Below are positions 1 to 5,985 of a DNA stretch of 19,102 nt, one piece after another. Source of the DNA: CAZTDU01 sp050248795. Its GTDB lineage: Bacteria; Pseudomonadota; Gammaproteobacteria; Burkholderiales; SG8-39. The notes beneath the pieces were generated by a model, which ran no database searches, was not told where the DNA came from, and saw nothing but the letters and a program-made list of their open reading frames with translations. The number at the start of each line of letters is the position of its first letter. Positions within the stretch are counted from its first letter, which is position 1. The stretch lies in assembly GCA_050248795.1 (NCBI GenBank), contig JBFWRS010000058.1:1-19102 (forward strand). The letters run 5' to 3'. The position numbers and the translations under genes are program-made.

Positions 1-19
1 CTCTTTTTACGCGTGGCAT
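1..19 (-). CDS. rplT: 50S ribosomal protein L20, N-terminal fragment cut by the window edge
   Basis: Only the first six codons are inside the window; they read MPRVKR, which matches the usual L20 start (MxRVKRG). The position directly after rpmI is the expected one for rplT. A strong ribosome binding site (AAGGAG, 25-30 on the complement) precedes the ATG by 5 nt and lies next to the rpmI stop codon, so the two genes are co-transcribed with a gap of 9 nt. L20 is an early 23S rRNA-binding assembly protein and, in enteric bacteria and Bacillus, the autogenous repressor of this operon. The rest of the protein cannot be judged here. Confidence 0.88.
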
Positions 20-28
20 GGCGGCTCC

Positions 29-229
29 TTAGCCGGCGTACGGCATCATCGCGCGTACGCGTGCCGTATCCGTTTCGTGGACCGAGGATGTGCCGCGCAA
101 CTGGCGCTTCGTCTTCGTGGATTTCTTGGTGAGGATGTGGCGCATGTAGGCGCGCGAGCGCTTGATGCTGCCGCCGGGCCTCACCTTGAAGCGCTTCGAG
201 GCGCTCTTTTTCGTCTTCATCTTGGGCAT
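29..229 (-). CDS. rpmI: 50S ribosomal protein L35
   Basis: A 66-residue, very basic protein beginning MPKMKTKKSASKRFKV, the signature start of L35, and ending in VRAMMPYAG. Its length fits the family (about 64-66 residues). The open frame extends further upstream, but the ATG at 229 is chosen because it gives the family N-terminus and is preceded by AAGGTGA (234-240 on the complement), a good ribosome binding site. L35 is a small component of the large ribosomal subunit. It lies between infC and rplT, the conserved operon order; the 87-nt leader that separates it from infC contains a 7-bp hairpin that could take part in translational control. Confidence 0.96.
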   Translation of the reverse strand: MPKMKTKKSASKRFKVRPGGSIKRSRAYMRHILTKKSTKTKRQLRGTSSVHETDTARVRAMMPYAG

Positions 230-264
230 GACTTCACCTTTCTCTTTTGACATGACGCCGGGCG

Positions 265-283
265 GCCTGCACTTGCTGCAGGC
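265..283 (-). promoter_or_regulatory. Hairpin in the infC-rpmI leader
   Basis: On the complement the gap between infC and rpmI reads GCCTGCA-GCAAG-TGCAGGC, a perfect 7-bp stem with a 5-nt loop, 35 nt upstream of the rpmI start. No U-run follows, so it is not an intrinsic terminator. In E. coli, L20 represses rpmI-rplT by binding structured RNA just upstream of rpmI, so a similar role is possible, but no L20-site consensus can be verified by eye. Confidence 0.4.
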
Positions 284-316
284 GCTTCTGGGGCACCGGA
301 CTATCACTTCTTGCGG

Positions 317-892
317 CTAGGCCGTGGTGGCGGGCTTTGCCGCCGCCGGTTCCTTCTTCGGCTTCACCGGTACTACCTTCTTCTTCGGCCCGATCACCAT
401 CACCATCTGACGGCCTTCGAGCTTCGGGAACTGCTCCACCACACCCACCGCCTCGAGATCCGCCTTGACGCGCTCCAGCAGCCTGAAACCGAACTCCTGA
501 TGCGCCATCTCGCGCCCGCGAAATCGCAACGTCACCTTCGCCTTGTCGCCTTCTTCGAGGAACTGGACGAGCTTTCCAAGCTTGATCCTGTAGTCGCCGT
601 CGTCAGTGCCGGGCCGGAATTTGATTTCCTTGACCTGGATCTGCTTCTGCTTGAGCTTGGCTTCGTGCGCCTTCTTCTGCTCGCGGTAGCGGAACTTGCC
701 GTAGTCCATCAGCTTGCAGACCGGGGGCACCGCCGTAGGCGCTATTTCCACCAGGTCCACGTTCTGCTCTTCGGCCATCTTCAGCGCATCGACGACCGCG
801 ACGATGCCGAGCTGGTCCCCATTCTCCGCGACCAGCCGCACCTGCGGTGCGGTGATCTCTGCATTGATGCGCTGCGCTCTCTCGTTTGCGAT
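317..892 (-). CDS. infC: Translation initiation factor IF-3, non-AUG (ATC) start
   Basis: IF-3 binds the 30S subunit, keeps it apart from 50S and checks the start codon and initiator tRNA. The protein has the typical two domains joined by a lysine-rich helix: an N-terminal domain containing RINAEITAPQVRLV, then a linker around EQKKAHEAKLKQKQIQVKEIKFRP, then a C-terminal domain containing KVTLRFRGREMAHQ. No ATG fits the family N-terminus. Upstream of the first GTG (841) the frame continues to a stop at 911-913, and the family-like start IANERAQRINAEIT begins at an ATC codon (890-892) with AAGGA upstream at a 10-nt spacing. This gives 191 residues. Rare AUU/AUC starts are a known infC hallmark that allow IF-3 to limit its own translation. 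The exact start is inferred; the GTG would remove conserved N-terminal residues. Confidence 0.93.
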   Translation of the reverse strand: MANERAQRINAEITAPQVRLVAENGDQLGIVAVVDALKMAEEQNVDLVEIAPTAVPPVCKLMDYGKFRYREQKKAHEAKLKQKQIQVKEIKFRPGTDDGDYRIKLGKLVQFLEEGDKAKVTLRFRGREMAHQEFGFRLLERVKADLEAVGVVEQFPKLEGRQMVMVIGPKKKVVPVKPKKEPAAAKPATTA

Positions 893-942
893 GGGTGAAA
901 ATTCCTTCAGTTAGGGCACTTTCGCGGTGGCCGCCTCGACCG

Positions 943-964
943 CTCCGGGACTCCCTTCCCGGAG
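943..964 (-). promoter_or_regulatory. Hairpin in the thrS-infC gap
   Basis: The 77-nt gap between the thrS stop and the infC start contains CTCCGGG-8 nt-CCCGGAG, a perfect 7-bp GC-rich stem. Read in the direction of transcription, the T-run (TTTTT) lies before the stem instead of after it, so it is not a standard intrinsic terminator for this operon. It could be a processing site, a 3' end stabiliser for thrS, or part of the infC leader structure. Confidence 0.35.
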
Positions 965-969
965 AAAAA

Positions 970-2886
970 CTAGGCCGTGCTTCCCGCGCTTGCCGCCTCT
1001 GCCTCGAGGCGCGCGATGAATGCCTCCAGCGCCATGGCGCCAAGGTCCTCACCGCCGCGCGTACGCACGGCCACTGTCCCTGCCTCTTTTTCTTTGTCTC
1101 CCACCACCACCTGGTAAGGGAGCTTTTGAAGGCTATGTTCTCGAATTTTATAAGAAATTTTCTCGTTTCGCAAATCTGCGGCAGCCCGCCAGCCGCGCTT
1201 CTGTAGCGTTTGCGCAACAGCCGCCGCGTAGTCTGCCTGCTTCTCGCTGATGCTCATCACCACCACCTGCTCAGGGGCGAGCCACAGCGGGAAAGCGCCG
1301 GCGAAATGCTCGATGAGGATGCCGAGGAAGCGCTCCATGGAGCCGACGATCGCCCGGTGCAGCATCACCGGGATGCGCCGCGAGTTGTCCTCGGCAACGT
1401 ATTCGGCGCCGAGGCGCTCCGGCATGAAGAAATCCACCTGCATGGTGCCGCACTGCCAGACCCTGCCAATGGCGTCCTTGAGCGAATACTCGATCTTCGG
1501 ACCGTAGAACGCGCCCTCGCCGGGGGACACCTGGAACTCGACGCCGGAGCGCTTCAGCGACTCCATCAGCGCTTCCTCGGCCTTGTCCCAGGCGGATTCC
1601 TCGCCGATGCGCTTCTCGGGCCGCGTCGCCACCTTGTAGATGATCTCGGTGAAGCCGAAGTCCGCGTAGACCTTGCGCAGCAGCGCCGTATAGTCGACGC
1701 ACTCTTCGAGGATCTGGTCCTCGGTGCAGAAGATGTGGCCGTCGTCCTGCGTGAAGCCGCGCACGCGCATCAGGCCGTGCAGCGCGCCGGTGGGCTCGTT
1801 CCTGTGGCAGGCGCCGAACTCGCCCAGCCGGTACGGCAGGTCGCGATAGCTCTTCACGCCCTGGTTGAACACCTGGATGTGGCCGGGGCAGTTCATCGGC
1901 TTCACCGCGTAGTCGCGCTTCTCCGACTCGGTGATGAACATGTGCTCGCGGTAGTTCTCCCAGTGCCCGGAGCGCTTCCACAGGCTGACGTCGAGGATCT
2001 GCGGGCAACGGATCTCGCGGTAGCCGTTGTCTCGGTATACGCGGCGCATGTACTGCTCCACCTGCTGCCACAGGATCCAGCCCTTCGGGTGCCAGAACAC
2101 CAGGCCCGGCGCTTCATCCTGCATGTGAAAGAGGTCCAGCGCGCGGCCGAGGCGCCGGTGGTCGCGCTTTTCGGCCTCCTCGAGCATCTTCAGGTAGGCA
2201 TCCTGGTCTTCCTTCTTCGCCCAGGCGGTACCGTAGATGCGCTGGAGCATTTCGTTCTTCGAATCGCCGCGCCAGTACGCGCCGGCAACCCGCATCAGCT
2301 TGAACACCCTGAGCTTCCCGGTCGAGGGCACGTGCGGCCCGCGGCACAGATCGACGAAATCGCCCTGGCCATATAGCGAGATCGGCTCGTTGGAGGGGAT
2401 CGACGCGATGATCTCGGCCTTGTACACCTCGCCCTGGTCGCGGAAGAACTTCACCGCCTCGTCGCGCGGCATCTCCCGGCGCGACACCGGATGGTCACGC
2501 TTCGCGATCTCGGCCATGCGCTTCTCGATCGCCGCCAGGTCCTCGGGGGTGAACGGCCGCTTGTAGGCGAAATCGTAGTAGAAGCCGTTCTCGATCACCG
2601 GCCCTATCGTCACCTGCGCATCGGGAAACAGTTCCTTCACCGCATGCGCCATCAGGTGCGAGGTCGAGTGGCGCAGGATCTCCAGTCCGTCCGCATCGCG
2701 GTCGGTGACGATCGCGAGTTCGGCATCGGCTTCGATGCGGTACGAGGTATCGACCAGCCGCCCGTTCACCCGCCCCGCAATCGCGGCGCGCGCAAGCCCC
2801 GCGCCGATGGACTGCGCCACGTCGGCAACGGTGACCGGGCCCGGGAAGGTCTTCACCGAGCCGTCTGGGAGCTTGATGTTTGGCAA
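970..2886 (-). CDS. thrS: Threonyl-tRNA synthetase (class II), TTG start
   Basis: This cytoplasmic enzyme charges tRNA-Thr and edits mischarged Ser-tRNA-Thr. The 638-residue protein (E. coli: 642) contains in order a TGS domain (about 1-60), the editing domain with STSHLMAHA, the catalytic core with motif 2 around FGACHRNEPTGALHG and motif 3 around PVMLHRAIVGSMERFLG, and the C-terminal anticodon-binding domain. The zinc ligands are visible as C333 (KPMNCPGH), H384 (DDGHIFC) and H510 (MLHRA), each one position off the E. coli numbering. The frame opens inside the adjacent tRNA gene, but the family start MPNIKLPDGS corresponds to a TTG at 2884-2886. There is no ribosome binding site between the tRNA and this TTG (only 5 nt). 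The stretch around 1121-1170 is unusually AT-rich and holds a promoter-like sequence. Confidence 0.97.
   Translation of the reverse strand: MPNIKLPDGSVKTFPGPVTVADVAQSIGAGLARAAIAGRVNGRLVDTSYRIEADAELAIVTDRDADGLEILRHSTSHLMAHAVKELFPDAQVTIGPVIENGFYYDFAYKRPFTPEDLAAIEKRMAEIAKRDHPVSRREMPRDEAVKFFRDQGEVYKAEIIASIPSNEPISLYGQGDFVDLCRGPHVPSTGKLRVFKLMRVAGAYWRGDSKNEMLQRIYGTAWAKKEDQDAYLKMLEEAEKRDHRRLGRALDLFHMQDEAPGLVFWHPKGWILWQQVEQYMRRVYRDNGYREIRCPQILDVSLWKRSGHWENYREHMFITESEKRDYAVKPMNCPGHIQVFNQGVKSYRDLPYRLGEFGACHRNEPTGALHGLMRVRGFTQDDGHIFCTEDQILEECVDYTALLRKVYADFGFTEIIYKVATRPEKRIGEESAWDKAEEALMESLKRSGVEFQVSPGEGAFYGPKIEYSLKDAIGRVWQCGTMQVDFFMPERLGAEYVAEDNSRRIPVMLHRAIVGSMERFLGILIEHFAGAFPLWLAPEQVVVMSISEKQADYAAAVAQTLQKRGWRAAADLRNEKISYKIREHSLQKLPYQVVVGDKEKEAGTVAVRTRGGEDLGAMALEAFIARLEAEAASAGSTA
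1145..1173 (-). promoter_or_regulatory. Candidate sigma70 promoter inside thrS for infC-rpmI-rplT
   Basis: On the complement, TTGCGA (-35, 1168-1173) is followed after exactly 17 nt by TAAAAT (-10, 1145-1150). The site sits in a patch counted at 16 G/C of 50 bases (1121-1170) inside an otherwise GC-rich gene. The start would fall near 1138, about 245 nt before infC. In E. coli, infC has promoters inside thrS, so the location is biologically sensible. Confidence 0.55.
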
Positions 2887-2891
2887 GATGT

Positions 2892-2968
2892 TGGTAGGCG
2901 CGATTGGACTCGAACCAACGACCCCTACCATGTCAAGGTAGTGCTCTAACCAGCTGAGCTACGCGCCT
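2892..2968 (-). tRNA. tRNA-Val, anticodon GAC
   Basis: A complete 77-nt cloverleaf is present. The acceptor stem AGGCGCG/CGCGCCT is perfectly paired, followed by discriminator A and a genome-encoded CCA. The D-arm is GCTC-AGCTGGTTA-GAGC, the anticodon arm CTACC-TTGACAT-GGTAG, and the T-arm GTTGG-TTCGAGT-CCAAT. The loop TTGACAT gives anticodon GAC, reading valine GUC/GUU codons. The tRNA lies 5 nt upstream of the thrS start codon on the same strand, so it is probably co-transcribed with the thrS-infC-rpmI-rplT operon. Confidence 0.97.
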
Positions 2969-2979
2969 AAAAGTTCATG

Positions 2980-2985
2980 ATTTTA
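2980..2985 (-). promoter_or_regulatory. -10 element for the tRNA-Val/thrS transcript
   Basis: TAAAAT on the complement lies 11 nt upstream of the mature tRNA 5' end, in the AT-rich gap between tRNA-Val and sixA, at a distance fitting a start a few bases before the tRNA. No convincing -35 hexamer is visible; the best candidate, TCGGCA, lies 19 nt away and would overlap the sixA start. Confidence 0.45.
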
Positions 2986-3011
2986 TCGCATTTCGCCCTT
3001 AGACTGCCGAC

Positions 3012-3467
3012 ATGGATCTGATCCTCTGGCGCCACGCGGACGCCGAAGACGGATTTCCCGACGCGGCGCGCAAGCTCACCGCCAAGGGACACCGCCAGGC
3101 CGCCCACGTGGCCGCATGGCTGCACCAGCGGCTGCCCTCCAAATTCGCCATCGTCGCCAGCCCGGCCGAGCGCGCGCAGCAGACCGCGCGCGCGCTCGAA
3201 GCACCGTTCAGGACCGTGGACAGCCTGGCGCCGGGGGCGACTGTCGCCGAGATACTGGAGGCGGCGGACTGGCCGGGGCGCAAAGGCGCCGTGGTCGTTG
3301 TCGGGCATCAGCCCGACCTAGGGCGGGCCGCTGCCTGGCTGATCGGCGGCAGGGCCACCGACCTGACCATCAAGAAGGGCGGCCTGTGGTGGCTGAGCAA
3401 TCGCGTGCGCGACGGCGAGGAAGGCGTGGTCGTCAGGGCGGTGCTGTCGCCCGACCTCACACAGTAG
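3012..3467 (+). CDS. sixA: SixA-type phosphohistidine phosphatase
   Basis: A 151-residue single-domain member of the histidine phosphatase (phosphoglycerate mutase-like) superfamily. The catalytic RHA motif is at residues 7-9 (LILWRHADAEDG), and the second active-site histidine lies in VVVVGHQPDLG. SixA enzymes remove phosphate from phosphohistidine on HPt domains or on the nitrogen-PTS protein NPr, and this short form without an insertion fits them. The start at 3012 gives the family N-terminus directly, but no clear ribosome binding site precedes it. It is divergent from tRNA-Val, with only 43 nt between them, and convergent with the downstream regulator gene. Its true substrate here cannot be read from the sequence. 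Confidence 0.88.
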   Translation: MDLILWRHADAEDGFPDAARKLTAKGHRQAAHVAAWLHQRLPSKFAIVASPAERAQQTARALEAPFRTVDSLAPGATVAEILEAADWPGRKGAVVVVGHQPDLGRAAAWLIGGRATDLTIKKGGLWWLSNRVRDGEEGVVVRAVLSPDLTQ

Positions 3468-3523
3468 GCAGACTGCGCGGGGCTGCTGCCCGCCCTTCAC
3501 CGCACGGCCTGTCGCTGACCGGG

Positions 3524-4225
3524 TCAAGCAGCACCGCCGCGCGCCAGGCCGGCGAGGGCCTTCGGGTCGAGCACGGTGACGCGCTCGCGCTCCAGACGCA
3601 CCCAGCCGCGCACTTCGAACGAGCGCAGCAGCCTGCTGACGATCTCGCGCACGCTGCCCAGTTCGTCGGCCAGCGACTGGTGCGTGCCCTCGATCACCGG
3701 TCCGCGGTGCACCAGCAACTGGGCTAGTCGCTCGTCGAGCTTGCGGAACGCCACCTCCTCGACCAGCTCCATCACCTCGGCCAGCCGCTCGCCGTACATG
3801 CCGAAGACGAAGCGCCGGAACGGCTCGTAACCCAACATCAGCTGGTGGAACGGCCCCGGCGGTATCGCCACCAGCGTGACATCGGTCTCGGCGATGCCGC
3901 TCGCCGAGTAGTCGGAGTGTCCGAGCAGGCAGCCGCCCGAGAGCACGCAGCCCTGGCCCGGATCAACGCGGTAGAGCAGGATCTCGCGCCCGTTGGGCGC
4001 GGCCTTCGAGACGCGCACCGTTCCTTCCAGCAGCAGCGGAAAGCCGCGGCAGGGCTGCCTGGCGTCGAACAGCACCGTGCCGGCAGGCACGCGCATCACC
4101 GGCGCCTCGGCGAGCACCGCATCGAGTTCGTCTGCGTTCAGTCCGGCAAATACGGGAAATCGCTCGAGCAGCCGCCGCTTCAGTTCCCTCGCGTCGGCGC
4201 TTCCGGCCTCTGTAACCAAGGTCAC
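3524..4225 (-). CDS. Crp/Fnr-family transcription regulator with FNR-type recognition helix
   Basis: A 233-residue protein with an N-terminal cyclic-nucleotide-type sensory domain (about 25-130), a long dimerisation helix (about 135-170) and a C-terminal winged helix-turn-helix (THQSLADELGSVREIVSRLL, about 181-200). The recognition helix carries E194, S197 and R198, the E-x-x-S-R pattern by which FNR-type proteins contact TTGAT half-sites. The N-terminal cysteine cluster of oxygen-sensing FNR is absent, but C59, C93 and C99 are present (C93 and C99 in GCVLSGGCLLG), possible thiol or metal ligands. The start is ambiguous: GTG at 4225 is 3 nt behind AAGGGAG, whereas TTG two codons later has better spacing (9 nt). 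It is divergent from the DUF2892-trxC-RND operon, with an FNR-type box between them, and is its likely regulator. Confidence 0.88.
   Translation of the reverse strand: MTLVTEAGSADARELKRRLLERFPVFAGLNADELDAVLAEAPVMRVPAGTVLFDARQPCRGFPLLLEGTVRVSKAAPNGREILLYRVDPGQGCVLSGGCLLGHSDYSASGIAETDVTLVAIPPGPFHQLMLGYEPFRRFVFGMYGERLAEVMELVEEVAFRKLDERLAQLLVHRGPVIEGTHQSLADELGSVREIVSRLLRSFEVRGWVRLERERVTVLDPKALAGLARGGAA
4212..4225 (-). promoter_or_regulatory. Imperfect palindrome over the regulator start codon
   Basis: GTGACC-TT-GGTTAC forms two 6-base arms that are inverted repeats with one mismatch and covers the first codons of the regulator gene. It could be an operator or mRNA structure for self-control, but it is short, sits in coding sequence, and may be chance. 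Confidence 0.2.
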
Positions 4226-4253
4226 ATACTCCCTTTGCGTCGAGGTGCATCCT

Positions 4254-4267
4254 TTGATCCAGATCAG
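4254..4267. promoter_or_regulatory. FNR-type operator between the divergent regulator and the DUF2892-trxC-RND operon
   Basis: TTGAT-CCAG-ATCAG matches nine of ten conserved positions of the FNR/ANR/DNR palindrome TTGAT-N4-ATCAA. It lies in the 67-bp divergent gap, about 32 nt before the DUF2892 start and about 35 nt before the regulator start. This is closer to both start codons than a class II activation site (-41.5) allows with an ordinary leader, so repression or autoregulation is at least as likely as activation. The adjacent regulator has the matching recognition residues. Confidence 0.65.
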
Positions 4268-4292
4268 TCATTCAACCACCAAAAGGACCATC

Positions 4293-4514
4293 ATGACCAC
4301 CGAAAGACTCGTACGCATGTTCGCCGGCGCCTTCATCCTCGTCTCGCTCGCATTGGGCGTTGAAGCCTCGCCGGTCTTCGTCAACGTCAACTTCCTCTGG
4401 TTCACCGCCTTTGTCGGCGCGAACCTGCTGCAGAGCGCCTTCACCTGCTTCTGCCCGCTGGAGATGATCCTGCGGCGCCTGGGCGTGCGCTCCGCGGAAA
4501 AGGTGCATGCATGA
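4293..4514 (+). CDS. DUF2892 inner-membrane protein
   Basis: A 73-residue protein with a basic N-terminus (TERLVRMFAG) and two predicted membrane helices (about 9-24 and 33-51), then TCFCPLEMILRRLGV. This is the usual layout of the DUF2892 family, also found as the membrane tail of the rhodanese YgaP. C52 and C54 lie near the end of helix 2. AAAAGGA (4281-4287) precedes the ATG at good spacing. The stop overlaps the trxC start (ATGA), so translation is probably coupled. The molecular function is not established; pairing with a thioredoxin suggests a role in thiol or sulfur chemistry at the membrane, which is inference. Confidence 0.87.
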   Translation: MTTERLVRMFAGAFILVSLALGVEASPVFVNVNFLWFTAFVGANLLQSAFTCFCPLEMILRRLGVRSAEKVHA

Positions 4515-4936
4515 GTGACATCGTCCAGGTCGCCTGTCCGGCCTGCCTGACCGCGAACCGCGTGCCCGCGGCCCGCCTGGGCGAAGAGCCCAGGTGCGGC
4601 CACTGCGGCAAGCCGCTGCTCGCGGACAAGCCGATCGAGCTGGACGAGGCGGGCTTCGACAAGTTCGTCGCCCGCACCGGCCTGCCGGTGCTGGCCGACT
4701 TCTGGGCGCCCTGGTGCGGCCCCTGCCGCGCGATGGCGCCGCACTTCGAGCGCGCCGCGGCGCAACTCAAGGGCCGGGTGCAGCTAGTCAAGGTGAACAC
4801 CGAACAGGCGCCGGGGCTGGCGATGCGCCAGCGCATCCGGGCGATCCCGACGCTGGTGCTGTTCCGCGACGGCACCGAGGTCAAGCGCGCTTCCGGCGCG
4901 CTCGACGCGGGTGAACTGGTAAGGTGGGCGGCATGA
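4511..4936 (+). CDS. trxC: Zinc-finger thioredoxin (thioredoxin 2 type)
   Basis: A 141-residue cytoplasmic disulfide reductase. An N-terminal zinc ribbon (C9-x2-C12 and C29-x2-C32) precedes a thioredoxin fold with the active site WCGPC (68-72) and the cis-proline loop IRAIPTLVLF. This two-part layout and length are those of E. coli Trx2, which takes part in oxidative stress defence. The start at 4511 overlaps the DUF2892 stop, and a ribosome binding site (AAAAGG) sits inside the upstream gene. Its own stop overlaps the next start (ATGA). Placement between a small cysteine-containing membrane protein and an RND adaptor, behind an FNR-type box, points to a redox-responsive operon. Confidence 0.95.
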   Translation: MSDIVQVACPACLTANRVPAARLGEEPRCGHCGKPLLADKPIELDEAGFDKFVARTGLPVLADFWAPWCGPCRAMAPHFERAAAQLKGRVQLVKVNTEQAPGLAMRQRIRAIPTLVLFRDGTEVKRASGALDAGELVRWAA

Positions 4937-5982
4937 AGCACCTGGCCGTCGCCGCCGCCGTCCTCGTGCTCGCCGCCTGCGGCGATGGCAGGGACGGCGC
5001 GCCGGCGGCCAAGTCACCACCGCAGCTTGCGAGCGCGCCTGTAGAGCTGCGCGAGGTCGAACTGACCTGGTCCTCCGAGGCGCTGGTAGAGGCAGTGCGG
5101 CAATCGACCGTATCGGCGCAGATCGCCGGACGCATCATCGACATCCGCTTCGACGTCGGCGACCGCGTCAAGCAGGGCGAGGTGATCGTGCGCATCGACG
5201 AGCGCGCCGCCTCGCAGGCAGTCGCCGCGAGCGCAGCGCAGGTGCAGGAGGCGCAGGCCGCGCTCGCCAATGCGCGCGCGCAATACGAGCGCCAGCGCCA
5301 GCTCGTGACGCAGAAATTCATCAGCCAGGCCGCGGTGGACCAGTCCGAGGCCGCATACAAGGCGGCGCAGGCGCGCGTCACCTCGCTGCTCGCCGGCGTC
5401 GGCCAGGCCGCGACCGAGCGCAGCTTCGCCACCATCGTCGCGCCCTATGGCGGCATCGTCTCGGCGCGGCACGTCGAACTCGGCGAGATGGCGGTGCCCG
5501 GCAAGCCGCTGATGACCGGCTTCGATCCGGCGACGCTGCGCGTCGCAGCCAATGTGCCGCAGGCGCAGGTGGCGGCGATCCAGGCCTCGGGCAAGGCGAA
5601 GATCGAAATCCCGTCGCGCGGCCAGTGGGTCGACGCGAAAAGCATCACCGTCGTTCCCTCGGCGGACCCGCGCACGCATACCACGCGCGTGCGCATTGAC
5701 CTGCCCGAGGACGTGAGCGGCATCTATCCAGGCGTGTTCGCGCGGGCGCATTTCGTCGTCGGACGCTCGCCGCGCCTGCTCGCGCCGCGCGCCGCCGTGG
5801 TCAAGCGCAGCGAACTCACCGCGGTGTACGTGCTAGACGACGCCGGCTGGCCGCGGCTGCGGCAGGTGCGCCTGGGCGAGGCCGGCGACGAACGCACGAT
5901 CGAGGTACTTGCCGGACTCAAGCCGGGCGAGCGTGTCGCGCTCGATCCGGTCAAGGCGGGCATCGCCACCCGGGCGGACTGA
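4933..5982 (+). CDS. RND efflux periplasmic adaptor, lipoprotein
   Basis: A 349-residue membrane fusion protein. A lipoprotein signal is clear: MKHLAVAAAVLVLAAC, with lipobox LAAC and lipidated C16. A biotinyl-lipoyl-like segment follows (ISAQIAGRIIDIRFDVGDRVKQG), then an alpha-hairpin rich in Ala, Gln and Glu (about 95-145), the second lipoyl half (ATIVAPYGGIVSARHVELGEMAVPG), a beta-barrel domain and a membrane-proximal domain ending in GLKPGERVALDP. It would link the inner-membrane RND pump to an outer-membrane channel. The ATG at 4933 is preferred over GTG 4924 because it makes the signal peptide start normally and gives a 4-nt overlap with trxC. The pump gene follows after 3 nt. Substrate unknown. 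Confidence 0.93.
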   Translation: MKHLAVAAAVLVLAACGDGRDGAPAAKSPPQLASAPVELREVELTWSSEALVEAVRQSTVSAQIAGRIIDIRFDVGDRVKQGEVIVRIDERAASQAVAASAAQVQEAQAALANARAQYERQRQLVTQKFISQAAVDQSEAAYKAAQARVTSLLAGVGQAATERSFATIVAPYGGIVSARHVELGEMAVPGKPLMTGFDPATLRVAANVPQAQVAAIQASGKAKIEIPSRGQWVDAKSITVVPSADPRTHTTRVRIDLPEDVSGIYPGVFARAHFVVGRSPRLLAPRAAVVKRSELTAVYVLDDAGWPRLRQVRLGEAGDERTIEVLAGLKPGERVALDPVKAGIATRAD

Positions 5983-5985
5983 GCG

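Noticed and set aside
2892..2968. tRNA-Val in the thrS leader as a mimic for ThrRS autoregulation, as with the E. coli thrS operator
   Set aside because: The anticodon is GAC and the molecule is a complete valine tRNA, lacking threonine anticodon identity (U35/G34-type). Nothing shows that ThrRS would bind it.
3477..3493. Hairpin GCGGG-7 nt-CCCGC between sixA and the convergent regulator gene, considered as a terminator
   Set aside because: The stem is only 5 bp and no T-run follows on either strand, so it is not distinguishable from chance in GC-rich DNA.
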